Shown here piece by piece: positions 1 to 6,295 of a stretch of DNA of 7,644 nucleotides; the first letter of the stretch is position 1; each line of letters starts with the position of its first letter. Source of the stretch: an uncultured Bacilli bacterium (GTDB taxonomy: Bacteria; Bacillota_I; Bacilli_A; RF39; UBA660). The stretch is taken from the NCBI GenBank assembly GCA_947623855.1, contig CANQHW010000054.1, positions 1-7,644 on the forward strand, read 5' to 3'. A program made the translations under genes and the position numbers. The notes beneath the pieces were generated by a model. The model was not told the origin of the DNA. It ran no database searches and saw nothing but the letters and a program-made list of their open reading frames with translations.

Positions 1-8
1 TATATATA

Positions 9-17
9 ATTATATCA
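9..17 (-). promoter_or_regulatory. Possible extended -10 promoter firing out of the left edge
   Basis: On the minus strand this reads TGATATAAT, the same extended -10 as upstream of the permease. A partial -35 match (AAGACA, plus positions 32-37) lies 17 nt upstream. It would drive a leftward gene beyond the window, and the minus-oriented hairpin 22-55 just upstream would insulate it. The sequence is very AT-rich, so chance occurrence is a real risk, and no downstream gene can be seen. Confidence 0.3.
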
Positions 18-18
18 A

Positions 19-75
19 AATAAAAGACTACTGTCTTTCTTTACAGTAATCTTTTGTCTACTTTTTCAGCAGTCT
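19..75. repeat. Hairpin module copy A
   Basis: The copy begins with AATAAAAGACT (19-29) and ends with TTTTTCAGCAGTCT (62-75). Both ends recur in copy B at 145-185: the 11-mer is identical and the 14-mer matches 12 of 14. Two exclusive folds are possible. In one, 22-34 pairs with 43-55, giving two 6-bp blocks around one mismatch and an 8-nt loop. In the other, AGACT-A-CTG (25-33) pairs with CAG-C-AGTCT (67-75). On the minus strand the first fold is followed by a TTTTATTTT tract, so it may be a leftward terminator. Confidence 0.5.
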
Positions 76-144
76 CGGTTTGTAAGCTTTTTTTTAGGAA
101 TAATAAGCAACCTTACATTTTTATTATAATATATTTCTTAAAAT

Positions 145-185
145 AATAAAAGACTGTTTTCAAATTTTTCATTTGTCAACAGTCT
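145..185. repeat. Hairpin module copy B
   Basis: AGACTGTT (151-158) pairs perfectly with AACAGTCT (178-185). After a 2x2 internal loop, CAAAT (161-165) pairs with ATTTG (171-175) around a 5-nt loop. The ends match copy A. On the minus strand the stem is followed by TTTATTATTTT, which resembles a leftward terminator. On the plus strand it lies directly 5' of the perfect terminator at 189-215. It may be a short dispersed repeat or part of a structured RNA. Confidence 0.55.
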
Positions 186-188
186 GAT

Positions 189-215
189 GAAACCTAATAA
201 TTAGGTTTCTTTTTT
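189..215 (+). terminator. Intrinsic terminator, plus strand
   Basis: GAAACCTAA (189-197) and TTAGGTTTC (201-209) form a perfect 9-bp stem with a TAA loop, followed by six T's (210-215). It is the clearest terminator in the window. It would end a plus-strand transcript arriving from left of the window, or a short RNA started within 1-150. The permease promoter lies 50 nt downstream, so the permease is transcriptionally separate. Confidence 0.85.
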
Positions 216-246
216 ATGAAGATTAGGTGAAAGTTTTGGATATTTC

Positions 247-276
247 TTGGTATGTTTTAATGGTTTATGATATAAT
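247..276 (+). promoter_or_regulatory. Promoter of the permease gene (extended -10)
   Basis: TGATATAAT at 268-276 is an extended -10 with a consensus hexamer (271-276). A moderate -35 candidate, TTGGTA, sits at 247-252 with an 18-nt spacer. Initiation near 283 would leave a leader of about 14 nt that consists almost only of the GGGAGGAG ribosome-binding site (284-291). Confidence 0.65.
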
Positions 277-296
277 TTAAATTGGGAGGAGAATAT

Positions 297-1721
297 ATGA
301 AAAAATTGAAACAATGGTTTAAAGAACATGATTTAATTAAGATATTACTAGGTGTTTTAATTATAGCATTTATTTTATCTTGGATTATACCAGGAGGAAA
401 GTTTAATGGAGCAACTTTTGAAAAAGGGACGATGTATCGTTTAGGGTTAGATGATTTATTTAGAATGCCATTTTATTATGCTTTAAATTCTTATTTACCT
501 AATATTATGTTTTTCTTAGTAATTGGAGCATTTTATGGAGTTTTATCTAGAACTAATGGATATCGTAAGTTAGTAGCTAAAACTGCTAAAAGTTTTAGTA
601 ATAAACCGTTATTATTTGTTTTAATAGCTTCTTTAGTATTTACGGTTTATGCTTCAATTTCTTTAGAGGTTTTACCTATTTTAATTTTTGCACCATTTGT
701 TATAAGTGTAATTTTAAAGTTAGGTCTTGGTAAAGTTGTAGGTGTTGCTGCGACTTTTGGAGCGTCTTTAATTGGAGTATTAGGTACTACTTATGGGAAT
801 TTTAGTTTAAGTTTCTTATTACAAAATTTAGGTATTGAACAATCTGTAGATATGGGGTTAAAATTTGGTATTTTAGTTATTGCTTATGCTTTATATGCTT
901 TATTTATGGCTTTATATATTCATAAAGTTAAGGGTAAGAATAGAGCAGAGGAAGAAACTGATAAGTTTTTAGTAACTGAGGTAAAAAATAGTAAAGCTCA
1001 TATTTGGCCGGTAGTTTTAATATTTAGTATTATATTTATCTTTATAGTTTTAGGTTATATTGATTATGCGGGAGCTTTTAAGGTAAATATATTTGTAGAT
1101 TTTAATACTTGGTTAAAGGATATTAAATTAGGTGATTTACCAATAATTAGTACTATTTTAGGTAGTGGTATTGGAGCATTTGGGACATGGGATATTAATG
1201 TAATTAATTTAATTATTATGTTAATAACTATATTACTTAAATTTATGTATCATATTAAGTTTGATGTATTATTAGAGAATGCTTTTGATGGGGTTAAGAA
1301 GATGCTTCGTCCAGCTTTATTTGTAATATTATGTTATACAGTTTATATGTTTGGATTAGCAACGTATTATGTTCCTACTATGGTAAATTTTATAGAAAAT
1401 TTATTTAAGGGATTTAATCCAATTATGAGTGCTTTATCTTGTTTTGTGGCAACGATATTCCATTCGGATTTTGGCTTTACAGGTTATGTAGTTGGAGCAT
1501 TTTATGCAGCTTCTTATACTGATTTTACGAATTTAATAGCAATTATTTATCCTAGTATTAATGGACTTGCTAGTTTAATAGTACCTACAAGTGTTATATT
1601 AATGGCAGGTTTATCATATGCTGATATTTCTTATAAATCATGGTTAAAGTTTATTTGGAAGTTTTTTGCAACAATGTTAGTTATTTTATTACTAGTATTT
1701 ATAGTAATAGCATATTTATAA
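297..1721 (+). CDS. YfcC-like multi-pass membrane permease, substrate unknown
   Basis: This is an integral membrane transporter of 474 residues. The start is ATG 297, preceded 5 nt downstream of a strong GGGAGGAG site (284-291). An upstream in-frame TTG at 282 would consume that site and is rejected. About 11-12 hydrophobic segments are visible, beginning at residues 13-32, with a charged cytoplasmic-looking loop at about 209-235. The early WIIPGG (29-34), the IMFFLVIGAFYGVLSRT stretch (70-86), and the LEVLPILIFAPF stretch (123-134) followed by a Gly/Ala-rich helix resemble YfcC-family permeases (the C4-dicarboxylate/basic amino acid carrier superfamily). A second-half helix pair carries polar residues (FHSDFGFTG, 388-396) that may line a substrate path. 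The gene stands alone: its own promoter lies upstream and a terminator starts 7 nt after the stop. Substrate and transport direction cannot be read from sequence. AbgT- or DcuC-type carriers are alternatives within the same broad fold. Confidence 0.65.
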   Translation: MKKLKQWFKEHDLIKILLGVLIIAFILSWIIPGGKFNGATFEKGTMYRLGLDDLFRMPFYYALNSYLPNIMFFLVIGAFYGVLSRTNGYRKLVAKTAKSFSNKPLLFVLIASLVFTVYASISLEVLPILIFAPFVISVILKLGLGKVVGVAATFGASLIGVLGTTYGNFSLSFLLQNLGIEQSVDMGLKFGILVIAYALYALFMALYIHKVKGKNRAEEETDKFLVTEVKNSKAHIWPVVLIFSIIFIFIVLGYIDYAGAFKVNIFVDFNTWLKDIKLGDLPIISTILGSGIGAFGTWDINVINLIIMLITILLKFMYHIKFDVLLENAFDGVKKMLRPALFVILCYTVYMFGLATYYVPTMVNFIENLFKGFNPIMSALSCFVATIFHSDFGFTGYVVGAFYAASYTDFTNLIAIIYPSINGLASLIVPTSVILMAGLSYADISYKSWLKFIWKFFATMLVILLLVFIVIAYL

Positions 1722-1728
1722 GATAATT

Positions 1729-1759
1729 AAGGGTGATTAATTTCACTCTTTTTTATTTT
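1729..1759 (+). terminator. Intrinsic terminator of the permease gene
   Basis: AAGGGTGA (1729-1736) pairs with TCACTCTT (1743-1750), an 8-bp stem with one G-U pair and a 6-nt loop. It runs into a T-rich tail (1749-1759). It starts 7 nt after the permease stop and ends 3 nt before the rplI promoter, so the two units are separated by very little DNA. Confidence 0.8.
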
Positions 1760-1762
1760 ACG

Positions 1763-1771
1763 TGGTATAAT
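1763..1771 (+). promoter_or_regulatory. Promoter of the rplI-dnaB-...-ung operon (extended -10)
   Basis: TGGTATAAT is an extended -10 with a consensus hexamer at 1766-1771. No good -35 is present: the expected position falls in the 3' arm of the preceding terminator, so the extended TG probably compensates. Predicted initiation near 1778-1780 gives a leader of about 15 nt containing little besides the ribosome-binding site. No other promoter is evident before ung. Confidence 0.65.
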
Positions 1772-1793
1772 ATTAAACAAGGGAGTGGTATTT

Positions 1794-2234
1794 ATGAAAG
1801 TAATTTTATTAAAGGATGTTAAGAAACAAGGTAAAAAAGATGATATAATAGAGGTTAGTGATGGGTATGCTAAGAATTTTTTAATTAAAAATAATTTAGC
1901 AGTACCATATACTAAGACTTCACAAAGTATATTACAAAGTGAGTTAGATAAAAGAGCTAAGGATGAGGAAGCTTTAATTAAAGAGTGTGAAGAATTAAAG
2001 AAGAAAATAGAAAATATTACGTTAGTTTTTAAGGTTAAGACAGGGAGTAATGATAAGGTATTTGGGACTGTTTCGACTAAACAGATTGCGGATAAATTAA
2101 AGGATTTAGGTTTTAATATTGATAAGAAGAAGATTAAGTTAGATTATCCGATTGATGTTTTAGGTATTAGTGAAGTAACTATTGAGTTACATAAAAGGGT
2201 AGTATTTAAATTAAAGATTGAATTAAAAAAGTAA
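1794..2234 (+). CDS. rplI: 50S ribosomal protein L9
   Basis: Ribosomal protein L9 binds 23S rRNA at the base of the L1 stalk and supports translational fidelity. The protein is 146 residues, close to the usual ~148. The N-terminal domain is clear: MKVILLKDVKKQGKK, then the family signature around VSDGYAKNFLIKNNLA (21-36). The charged connecting helix spans about 45-75, and the C-terminal rRNA-binding domain (about 80-146) includes VFGTVSTKQIAD. The ATG at 1794 is chosen over an in-frame GTG at 1785 because GGGAGTGG (1781-1788) is its Shine-Dalgarno and because L9 proteins begin with MKVILL-type sequence. It is the first gene of the operon. Its stop lies 12 nt before dnaB, the usual Firmicutes pairing. 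Confidence 0.97.
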   Translation: MKVILLKDVKKQGKKDDIIEVSDGYAKNFLIKNNLAVPYTKTSQSILQSELDKRAKDEEALIKECEELKKKIENITLVFKVKTGSNDKVFGTVSTKQIADKLKDLGFNIDKKKIKLDYPIDVLGISEVTIELHKRVVFKLKIELKK

Positions 2235-2246
2235 GTAGGTGATTTT

Positions 2247-3602
2247 ATGGCAACGAGGAAAATGCCGCAAAATTTAGATGCAGAGATGAGTGTTTTAGGG
2301 GCTGCATTTTTATCTAGGGAAGCTTTAGCAAGAGTTTGTGAAGAGATGGATGCGGAGATGTTTTATAGTGAAGCTAATCAAAAGTTATTTAAAGCGATAA
2401 AGAATTTATATATAGAGCATACACCTTTAGATATAACAACTCTTAAAGAAGAATTAGATAAACAAAAAGATTTAGCTAATATAGGGGGGATTGAATATAT
2501 TAGTGAGGTTATTGATTCGGTTGCTACAACTGCTAATTTAGAATACTATATGAAGATTGTTAAAGAAAAAAGTGTGGTTAGAAACTTAATTAATACTGCT
2601 ACAGAGATTGTTACGAATTCTTATGAAGAAAAGGAAGATGTAACAGTTTTACTTGATGAAGCAGAGAAAAAGATTTTAAATGTAGTAAGAGATAGAGAAA
2701 GTAGTGAATTTGTTCCAATTAAGGATGTGTTAAAAAGAGCGCATGAGTTATTGGAAGAAAGAACAAAGAATAAAAATGAGGTTACAGGGATACCTTCAGG
2801 GTTTTATAAATTAGATAAAGCAATATTTGGGTTTCATGAAGGGGAACTTATTATTATCGCTGCGCGTCCTGGTATGGGGAAGACAGCATTTGCTTTAAAT
2901 ATTGCTACTAATGCAGCGATGAAGACTAATAAAGCAATTGCGTTATTTAATTTAGAAATGCCAGCAGAGTCTTTAGTTGATAGAATGTTATCGGCTTTAG
3001 GAGGAATTGATTCATCTAAGATTCAAAATGGAATGATGGGACCGAATGATTGGAAAAGGTATAATGAAGCAAAGAGTCAGTTGGAGAATACAAATATTTA
3101 TATAGAGGATAATGCAACGATTACAGCAGCAGAGATTAGGGCTAAATGTCGGCGGCTTGCCCAAAAGAAGGAAGGGTTAGGGTTAGTTATAATCGATTAT
3201 TTACAACTTGTTACAAGTGGAGGGCATCGTCCGGATAGTAGGCAACAAGAGGTTAGTGAAATATCACGGTCTTTAAAAACGATGGCAATGGAGTTAAAGG
3301 TTCCGGTTATCGCTTTGGCGCAACTTTCACGTAATGCAGAGAAGAGAGAAAAAAATGAGCCGATGTTAGCGGATTTGAGAGAATCAGGTTCTATTGAACA
3401 AGATGCGGATTTAGTATTATTTATTAATCGAAGTGATTATTATCAAAATAAGGGGGAAATAGATACACAGGATAATGTTATAGCAGATATTATAATTGCT
3501 AAACATCGGAAAGGATCTACAGGGAAGTTTAAGTTATTATTTGAACTTAAGAAGACTAATTTTAGGAATTATATAGAAGCGGAGGAAAATAAGAATGAAT
3601 AA
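2247..3602 (+). CDS. dnaB: Replicative DNA helicase DnaB
   Basis: This is the hexameric ATP-driven helicase that unwinds DNA at the replication fork and contacts primase and the loader (named DnaC in B. subtilis). At 451 residues it is full length. The N-terminal helical domain is about 1-150, followed by a linker and the RecA-like motor. The Walker A motif is ARPGMGKT (206-213, Lys212). The catalytic Glu lies in NLEMP (Glu237). Walker B is LVIIDYLQL (313-321, Asp317), the LAQLSR motif is at 357-362, and ADLRESGSIEQDAD and AKHRKGSTG (Arg421 probable arginine finger) follow. All key residues are present and no intein interrupts the P-loop. The start ATG has TAGGTGAT just upstream. The gene overlaps the next one by 8 nt, suggesting translational coupling. 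Confidence 0.97.
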   Translation: MATRKMPQNLDAEMSVLGAAFLSREALARVCEEMDAEMFYSEANQKLFKAIKNLYIEHTPLDITTLKEELDKQKDLANIGGIEYISEVIDSVATTANLEYYMKIVKEKSVVRNLINTATEIVTNSYEEKEDVTVLLDEAEKKILNVVRDRESSEFVPIKDVLKRAHELLEERTKNKNEVTGIPSGFYKLDKAIFGFHEGELIIIAARPGMGKTAFALNIATNAAMKTNKAIALFNLEMPAESLVDRMLSALGGIDSSKIQNGMMGPNDWKRYNEAKSQLENTNIYIEDNATITAAEIRAKCRRLAQKKEGLGLVIIDYLQLVTSGGHRPDSRQQEVSEISRSLKTMAMELKVPVIALAQLSRNAEKREKNEPMLADLRESGSIEQDADLVLFINRSDYYQNKGEIDTQDNVIADIIIAKHRKGSTGKFKLLFELKKTNFRNYIEAEENKNE

Positions 3603-5094
3603 AAAGAGAGTTATTGCACTACTTTGGGCTTTAATAGTGGGAGTTGTGATCTTTTTATGTGGTTTTACAGCGAATAATTTTTCTAAACCGCATACTTATT
3701 ATCAAATATATTTAGATGGGGAAACTATTGGAGTAATTGAGGATGAAGATAAGTTATATAATTTAATTGATAATGATCAAAGTGGGATTAAGAAAGAGTA
3801 TAATATAGATAGAGTTTATCCTCCAAAAGGGTTTGAGGTAGCTAAGTTACTTACTTATGATGATACTTTAAATGATATTAATTCAGTATATGATAAGATT
3901 AAGGAAGAAAGAGATTTTACGATTAAGGGGTATACTATTGCTATAACTTATGAGGATGAAGATGAGGAAAAGAGTAAGGCTTATACAATAAATGTGTTGG
4001 ATAAAAAAGTATTTGAAGATGCTATGAAGATGTTAGTTACTTCTTTTATAAGTGCTACGCAATATGAAAATTATATTAATAATACACAACCAGAGATTGT
4101 AGATACAGGTAGTTTAATAGAGAATATGTATTTTCAAGAAAATATTATGGTTAAAGAAGGATATATTAGTACGCAAGATAAGATTTATACTAATGTTCAA
4201 GAGTTATCCCAATTTTTATTATTTGGTCCAGATATGGAAGATAAATATTATGAAGTTAAAGCAGGGGATACTATTGAATCTATAGCAGAGAATAATCATA
4301 TGAGTACTCAAGAACTTTTAATTGCGAATCCGGATTTAACTAGTTCTTATGATTTATTAGCTATTGGAGAAAAGATTAATGTAGCTTTAATTAATCCACA
4401 ATTACATTTTGTGTATAATTTAATTGAAACAGAAGATTTTGAGGATAAGTATGATACGAAGATTAAATATGATTATTCAAAGTCTTCAACATATCGGTTA
4501 GTAGAAACTAGAGGAGTAAATGGGTTGATTAGGACAACAACGCGAACAGAGGTTATTAATGGAGCAACATCTTCAGAGGCAGAAACGATTGGGGATCCAG
4601 TAGTAATTCGGGAAAAACAAGATGAAGTTGTAGTAAGAGGGAGAAGTAATTATATTGAGAATAATAATGGAACTTATTTTGATGATGGAACAGCTTGGGC
4701 TTGGCCAACGAATTCACCATATAAGATTACTTCACCTTATGGATGGCGTTGGGGAGTTTTACATGATGGAACAGATATTTCAGGTACTGGGGCTGGTTCA
4801 CCTATTTATGCTATTGCAGATGGTATTGTAAGGGGAGCTGGTTGGGGTGGTATACCTGGGAATAGTGCTGGTTATAATGTAGTAATTGAGCATCCTAATG
4901 GTTATTGGTCAATTTATGCGCATATGATTGGAATGCCATTAGTTAAAGAAGGAGATACCGTAAGTAGAAAACAAAGGATAGGATCAATGGGAGAAACAGG
5001 AGAAGCTTACGGAGTCCACTTACACTTAAGTGTTTCGATTGGGAAACCTTTTGGTGGAGGAAGATTTATAAATCCATTGGTGTTATGGCAATGA
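3595..5094 (+). CDS. Membrane-anchored M23 peptidoglycan endopeptidase with LysM and G5-like domains
   Basis: This is a zinc metallopeptidase of the LytM/M23 type, expected to cut peptide cross-links in peptidoglycan outside the membrane. It has 499 residues. A signal or anchor helix lies at about 5-26 with no obvious lipobox. An acidic stalk-like region (30-200) includes YYQIYLDGETIGVIEDED (35-52). The LysM domain is at about 218-264 (YYEVKAGDTIESIAENN start). A G5-like domain follows at about 272-350 (ending EKQDEVVVRG), and the M23 domain at about 368-499. Probable zinc ligands are His390 and Asp394 (HDGTD) and His477; His443 (YAHM) and His475 (HLH) are the other catalytic histidines. All are intact, so it should be active. 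The ATG at 3595 has GGAGGA (3581-3586) upstream, inside dnaB. It sits where walRKHI is found in many relatives. Its activity may be controlled by LysM/G5 targeting, but this is inference. Confidence 0.93.
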   Translation: MNKKRVIALLWALIVGVVIFLCGFTANNFSKPHTYYQIYLDGETIGVIEDEDKLYNLIDNDQSGIKKEYNIDRVYPPKGFEVAKLLTYDDTLNDINSVYDKIKEERDFTIKGYTIAITYEDEDEEKSKAYTINVLDKKVFEDAMKMLVTSFISATQYENYINNTQPEIVDTGSLIENMYFQENIMVKEGYISTQDKIYTNVQELSQFLLFGPDMEDKYYEVKAGDTIESIAENNHMSTQELLIANPDLTSSYDLLAIGEKINVALINPQLHFVYNLIETEDFEDKYDTKIKYDYSKSSTYRLVETRGVNGLIRTTTRTEVINGATSSEAETIGDPVVIREKQDEVVVRGRSNYIENNNGTYFDDGTAWAWPTNSPYKITSPYGWRWGVLHDGTDISGTGAGSPIYAIADGIVRGAGWGGIPGNSAGYNVVIEHPNGYWSIYAHMIGMPLVKEGDTVSRKQRIGSMGETGEAYGVHLHLSVSIGKPFGGGRFINPLVLWQ

Positions 5095-5855
5095 AAATCT
5101 GTGTTTTAACGAGTGGATCTGTGGGGAATTCAACCTATATTGAGACGGGAAAAGAGCGTATTTTAATTGATATGGGGACCACTTCAAAGTTTATTTGTGA
5201 ACAGTTAAATGCTATTGGAGTTTCTCCTTCTTCAATTAGTGCAATATTTATAAGTCATACACATAGTGATCATGTTAATGCTTTAAAATCTTTTTTAAGT
5301 AAGTATCATCCTAAACTTTATTTAACGGCGAAGATGATTCCGGATTTAAAAGATTTAAATGCTTATGATAATATGGTTATTTATGATGATGATGTGTATT
5401 TAGCCGATGCTAAAGTAGAGGTTATAAAGTCTTCTCATGATACTAATGATTCACGGAATTTTATTATTAGTAGTGAGGGTAAATCAGTGGTATATATTAC
5501 TGATACGGGGTATGTTAATCAAAAATATTTTACTAAGTTAAAGAATAAAACAGTTTATTTATTTGAAAGTAATCATGATATTGAAAAATTACGGCATGGA
5601 CCATATCCAATATGGTTACAAGATCGGATTTTGGGACCTTATGGGCATTTATCTAATAAAGATGCGGCGATATATTTAGCTAAATTTATTGGTAATGATA
5701 CTAAAAAGGTTATATTAATGCATTTAAGTGAAAAGAATAATTCAGAGGAATTAGCAATTAATTCTTTAAAGGAAACTTTAGCAGAATATGATATTAATTT
5801 TAAGGATTATATGTGTGCGAAACCTAAAGAATCTATAGAGGAAATAGTTATATGA
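5091..5855 (+). CDS. walJ: WalJ/YycJ metallo-beta-lactamase-fold hydrolase
   Basis: This is a cytoplasmic metallo-beta-lactamase-fold protein of the WalJ (YycJ, VicX) family. The family is linked to cell-wall homeostasis and, in some species, to 5' exonuclease activity on DNA. It has 254 residues. The metal-binding HTHSDH is at 56-61, with further ligand candidates His116, Asp138 (TDTG) and His186, and a late LMHLSEKNN. The family signatures FESNHD (158-163), YPIWLQDRI and GHLSN are conserved. I choose ATG 5091: it forms a classic ATGA overlap with the upstream stop, TTGGTG lies 8 nt before it, and clostridial relatives begin like MKxC. An ATG at 5085 (two residues longer) is possible. It overlaps rlmH by 4 nt. 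No walR or walK gene is present in the window. Confidence 0.93.
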   Translation: MKICVLTSGSVGNSTYIETGKERILIDMGTTSKFICEQLNAIGVSPSSISAIFISHTHSDHVNALKSFLSKYHPKLYLTAKMIPDLKDLNAYDNMVIYDDDVYLADAKVEVIKSSHDTNDSRNFIISSEGKSVVYITDTGYVNQKYFTKLKNKTVYLFESNHDIEKLRHGPYPIWLQDRILGPYGHLSNKDAAIYLAKFIGNDTKKVILMHLSEKNNSEELAINSLKETLAEYDINFKDYMCAKPKESIEEIVI

Positions 5856-6286
5856 TAAAAGTATTATGTGTAGGGAAAATTAAAGAAGCTTATTTAGAAG
5901 ATTTAATTTTAGATTATCAAAAAAGAATTAATAAATATCATAAATTAGAAATAAAAGAATTAAAAGATGAAGGAATAGATAAAGAAGAAGTTTCTTTATT
6001 AAAGAATATTAAACCTACGGATTATGTTATTAGTTTATGTATAGAAGGGAATACTTATAGTTCTTTAGAGTTGGCATCTTTAATAGATAGTACTTTACAA
6101 ACTAATAGTAATATTACCTTTATAATAGGTGGTAGTGATGGTTTAGGAGAAGAAGTAAAAAAACGTTCTAATCTTAAATTATCTTTTTCTTCCCTTACTT
6201 TTCCTCATGGGTTATTTAGAGGAATATTATTAGAACAAATATATCGCGCTTTTAAGATAAATAATAATGAAACATATCATAAATAG
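5852..6286 (+). CDS. rlmH: 23S rRNA pseudouridine-1915 N3-methyltransferase RlmH
   Basis: RlmH is a SPOUT-class methyltransferase that uses SAM to methylate pseudouridine 1915 in helix 69 of 23S rRNA on assembled ribosomes. It has 144 residues, somewhat shorter than the usual 155-159. The missing length seems to be in the N-terminal half, before ISLCIEGNTYSS (60-70). The SAM-binding knot is clear: FIIGGSDGLGEEV (90-102), LTFPHGLFRGILLEQIYRAFKI (115-136) and the C-terminal YHK. Many relatives have FPHQ where this one has FPHG; the position varies in the family (E. coli has Pro). Translation starts at ATG 5852 in an ATGA overlap with walJ, with GAGGA at 5838-5842. It sits at its conserved place downstream of walJ, but htrA is absent between them. 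Confidence 0.95.
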   Translation: MIKVLCVGKIKEAYLEDLILDYQKRINKYHKLEIKELKDEGIDKEEVSLLKNIKPTDYVISLCIEGNTYSSLELASLIDSTLQTNSNITFIIGGSDGLGEEVKKRSNLKLSFSSLTFPHGLFRGILLEQIYRAFKINNNETYHK

Positions 6287-6295
6287 GAGGTTTAT

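Larger units (their letters stand above)
1..281. other. Left intergenic region with several hairpins, no gene
   Basis: No convincing coding sequence was found on either strand. The only frame open from the left edge (frame 2) stops at 47-49 after 15 codons and runs through a hairpin. The region holds two related hairpin modules (19-75 and 145-185), a perfect terminator (189-215), a palindromic ATTATAAT at 123-130, and the permease promoter at 268-276. On the minus strand both modules are followed by U-rich tracts, so they could end leftward transcripts. No upstream plus-strand gene that would need the 189-215 terminator is visible here. Confidence 0.7.

Noticed and set aside
2..49. Open frame from the left edge as the C-terminus of an upstream gene
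   Set aside because: It has only 15 codons, low-complexity composition, and lies in a hairpin; it cannot be told from chance.
1..281. Riboswitch or T-box leader upstream of the permease
   Set aside because: The hairpins and terminator resemble an attenuator, but no T-box or known riboswitch core motif is visible, and a good promoter lies downstream of the terminator.
282..296. TTG start for the permease, adding five residues
   Set aside because: The TTG codon and following bases are the ribosome-binding site GGGAGGAG for the ATG at 297.
1785..1793. GTG start for rplI, adding three residues
   Set aside because: It lies inside the Shine-Dalgarno, and L9 proteins begin at the MKVILL-type position (ATG 1794).
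5085..5090. ATG 5085 as the walJ start
   Set aside because: Possible, but TTGGTG would be only 2 nt away; ATG 5091 gives normal spacing, an ATGA overlap and a better N-terminal match.
5092..5094. Use of the Mycoplasma code (TGA as Trp), since the M23 and walJ stops are both TGA
   Set aside because: Every Trp codon in the window is TGG and no gene has an internal TGA, which is not expected in an AT-rich code-4 genome. Both TGA stops also sit in normal ATGA overlaps.
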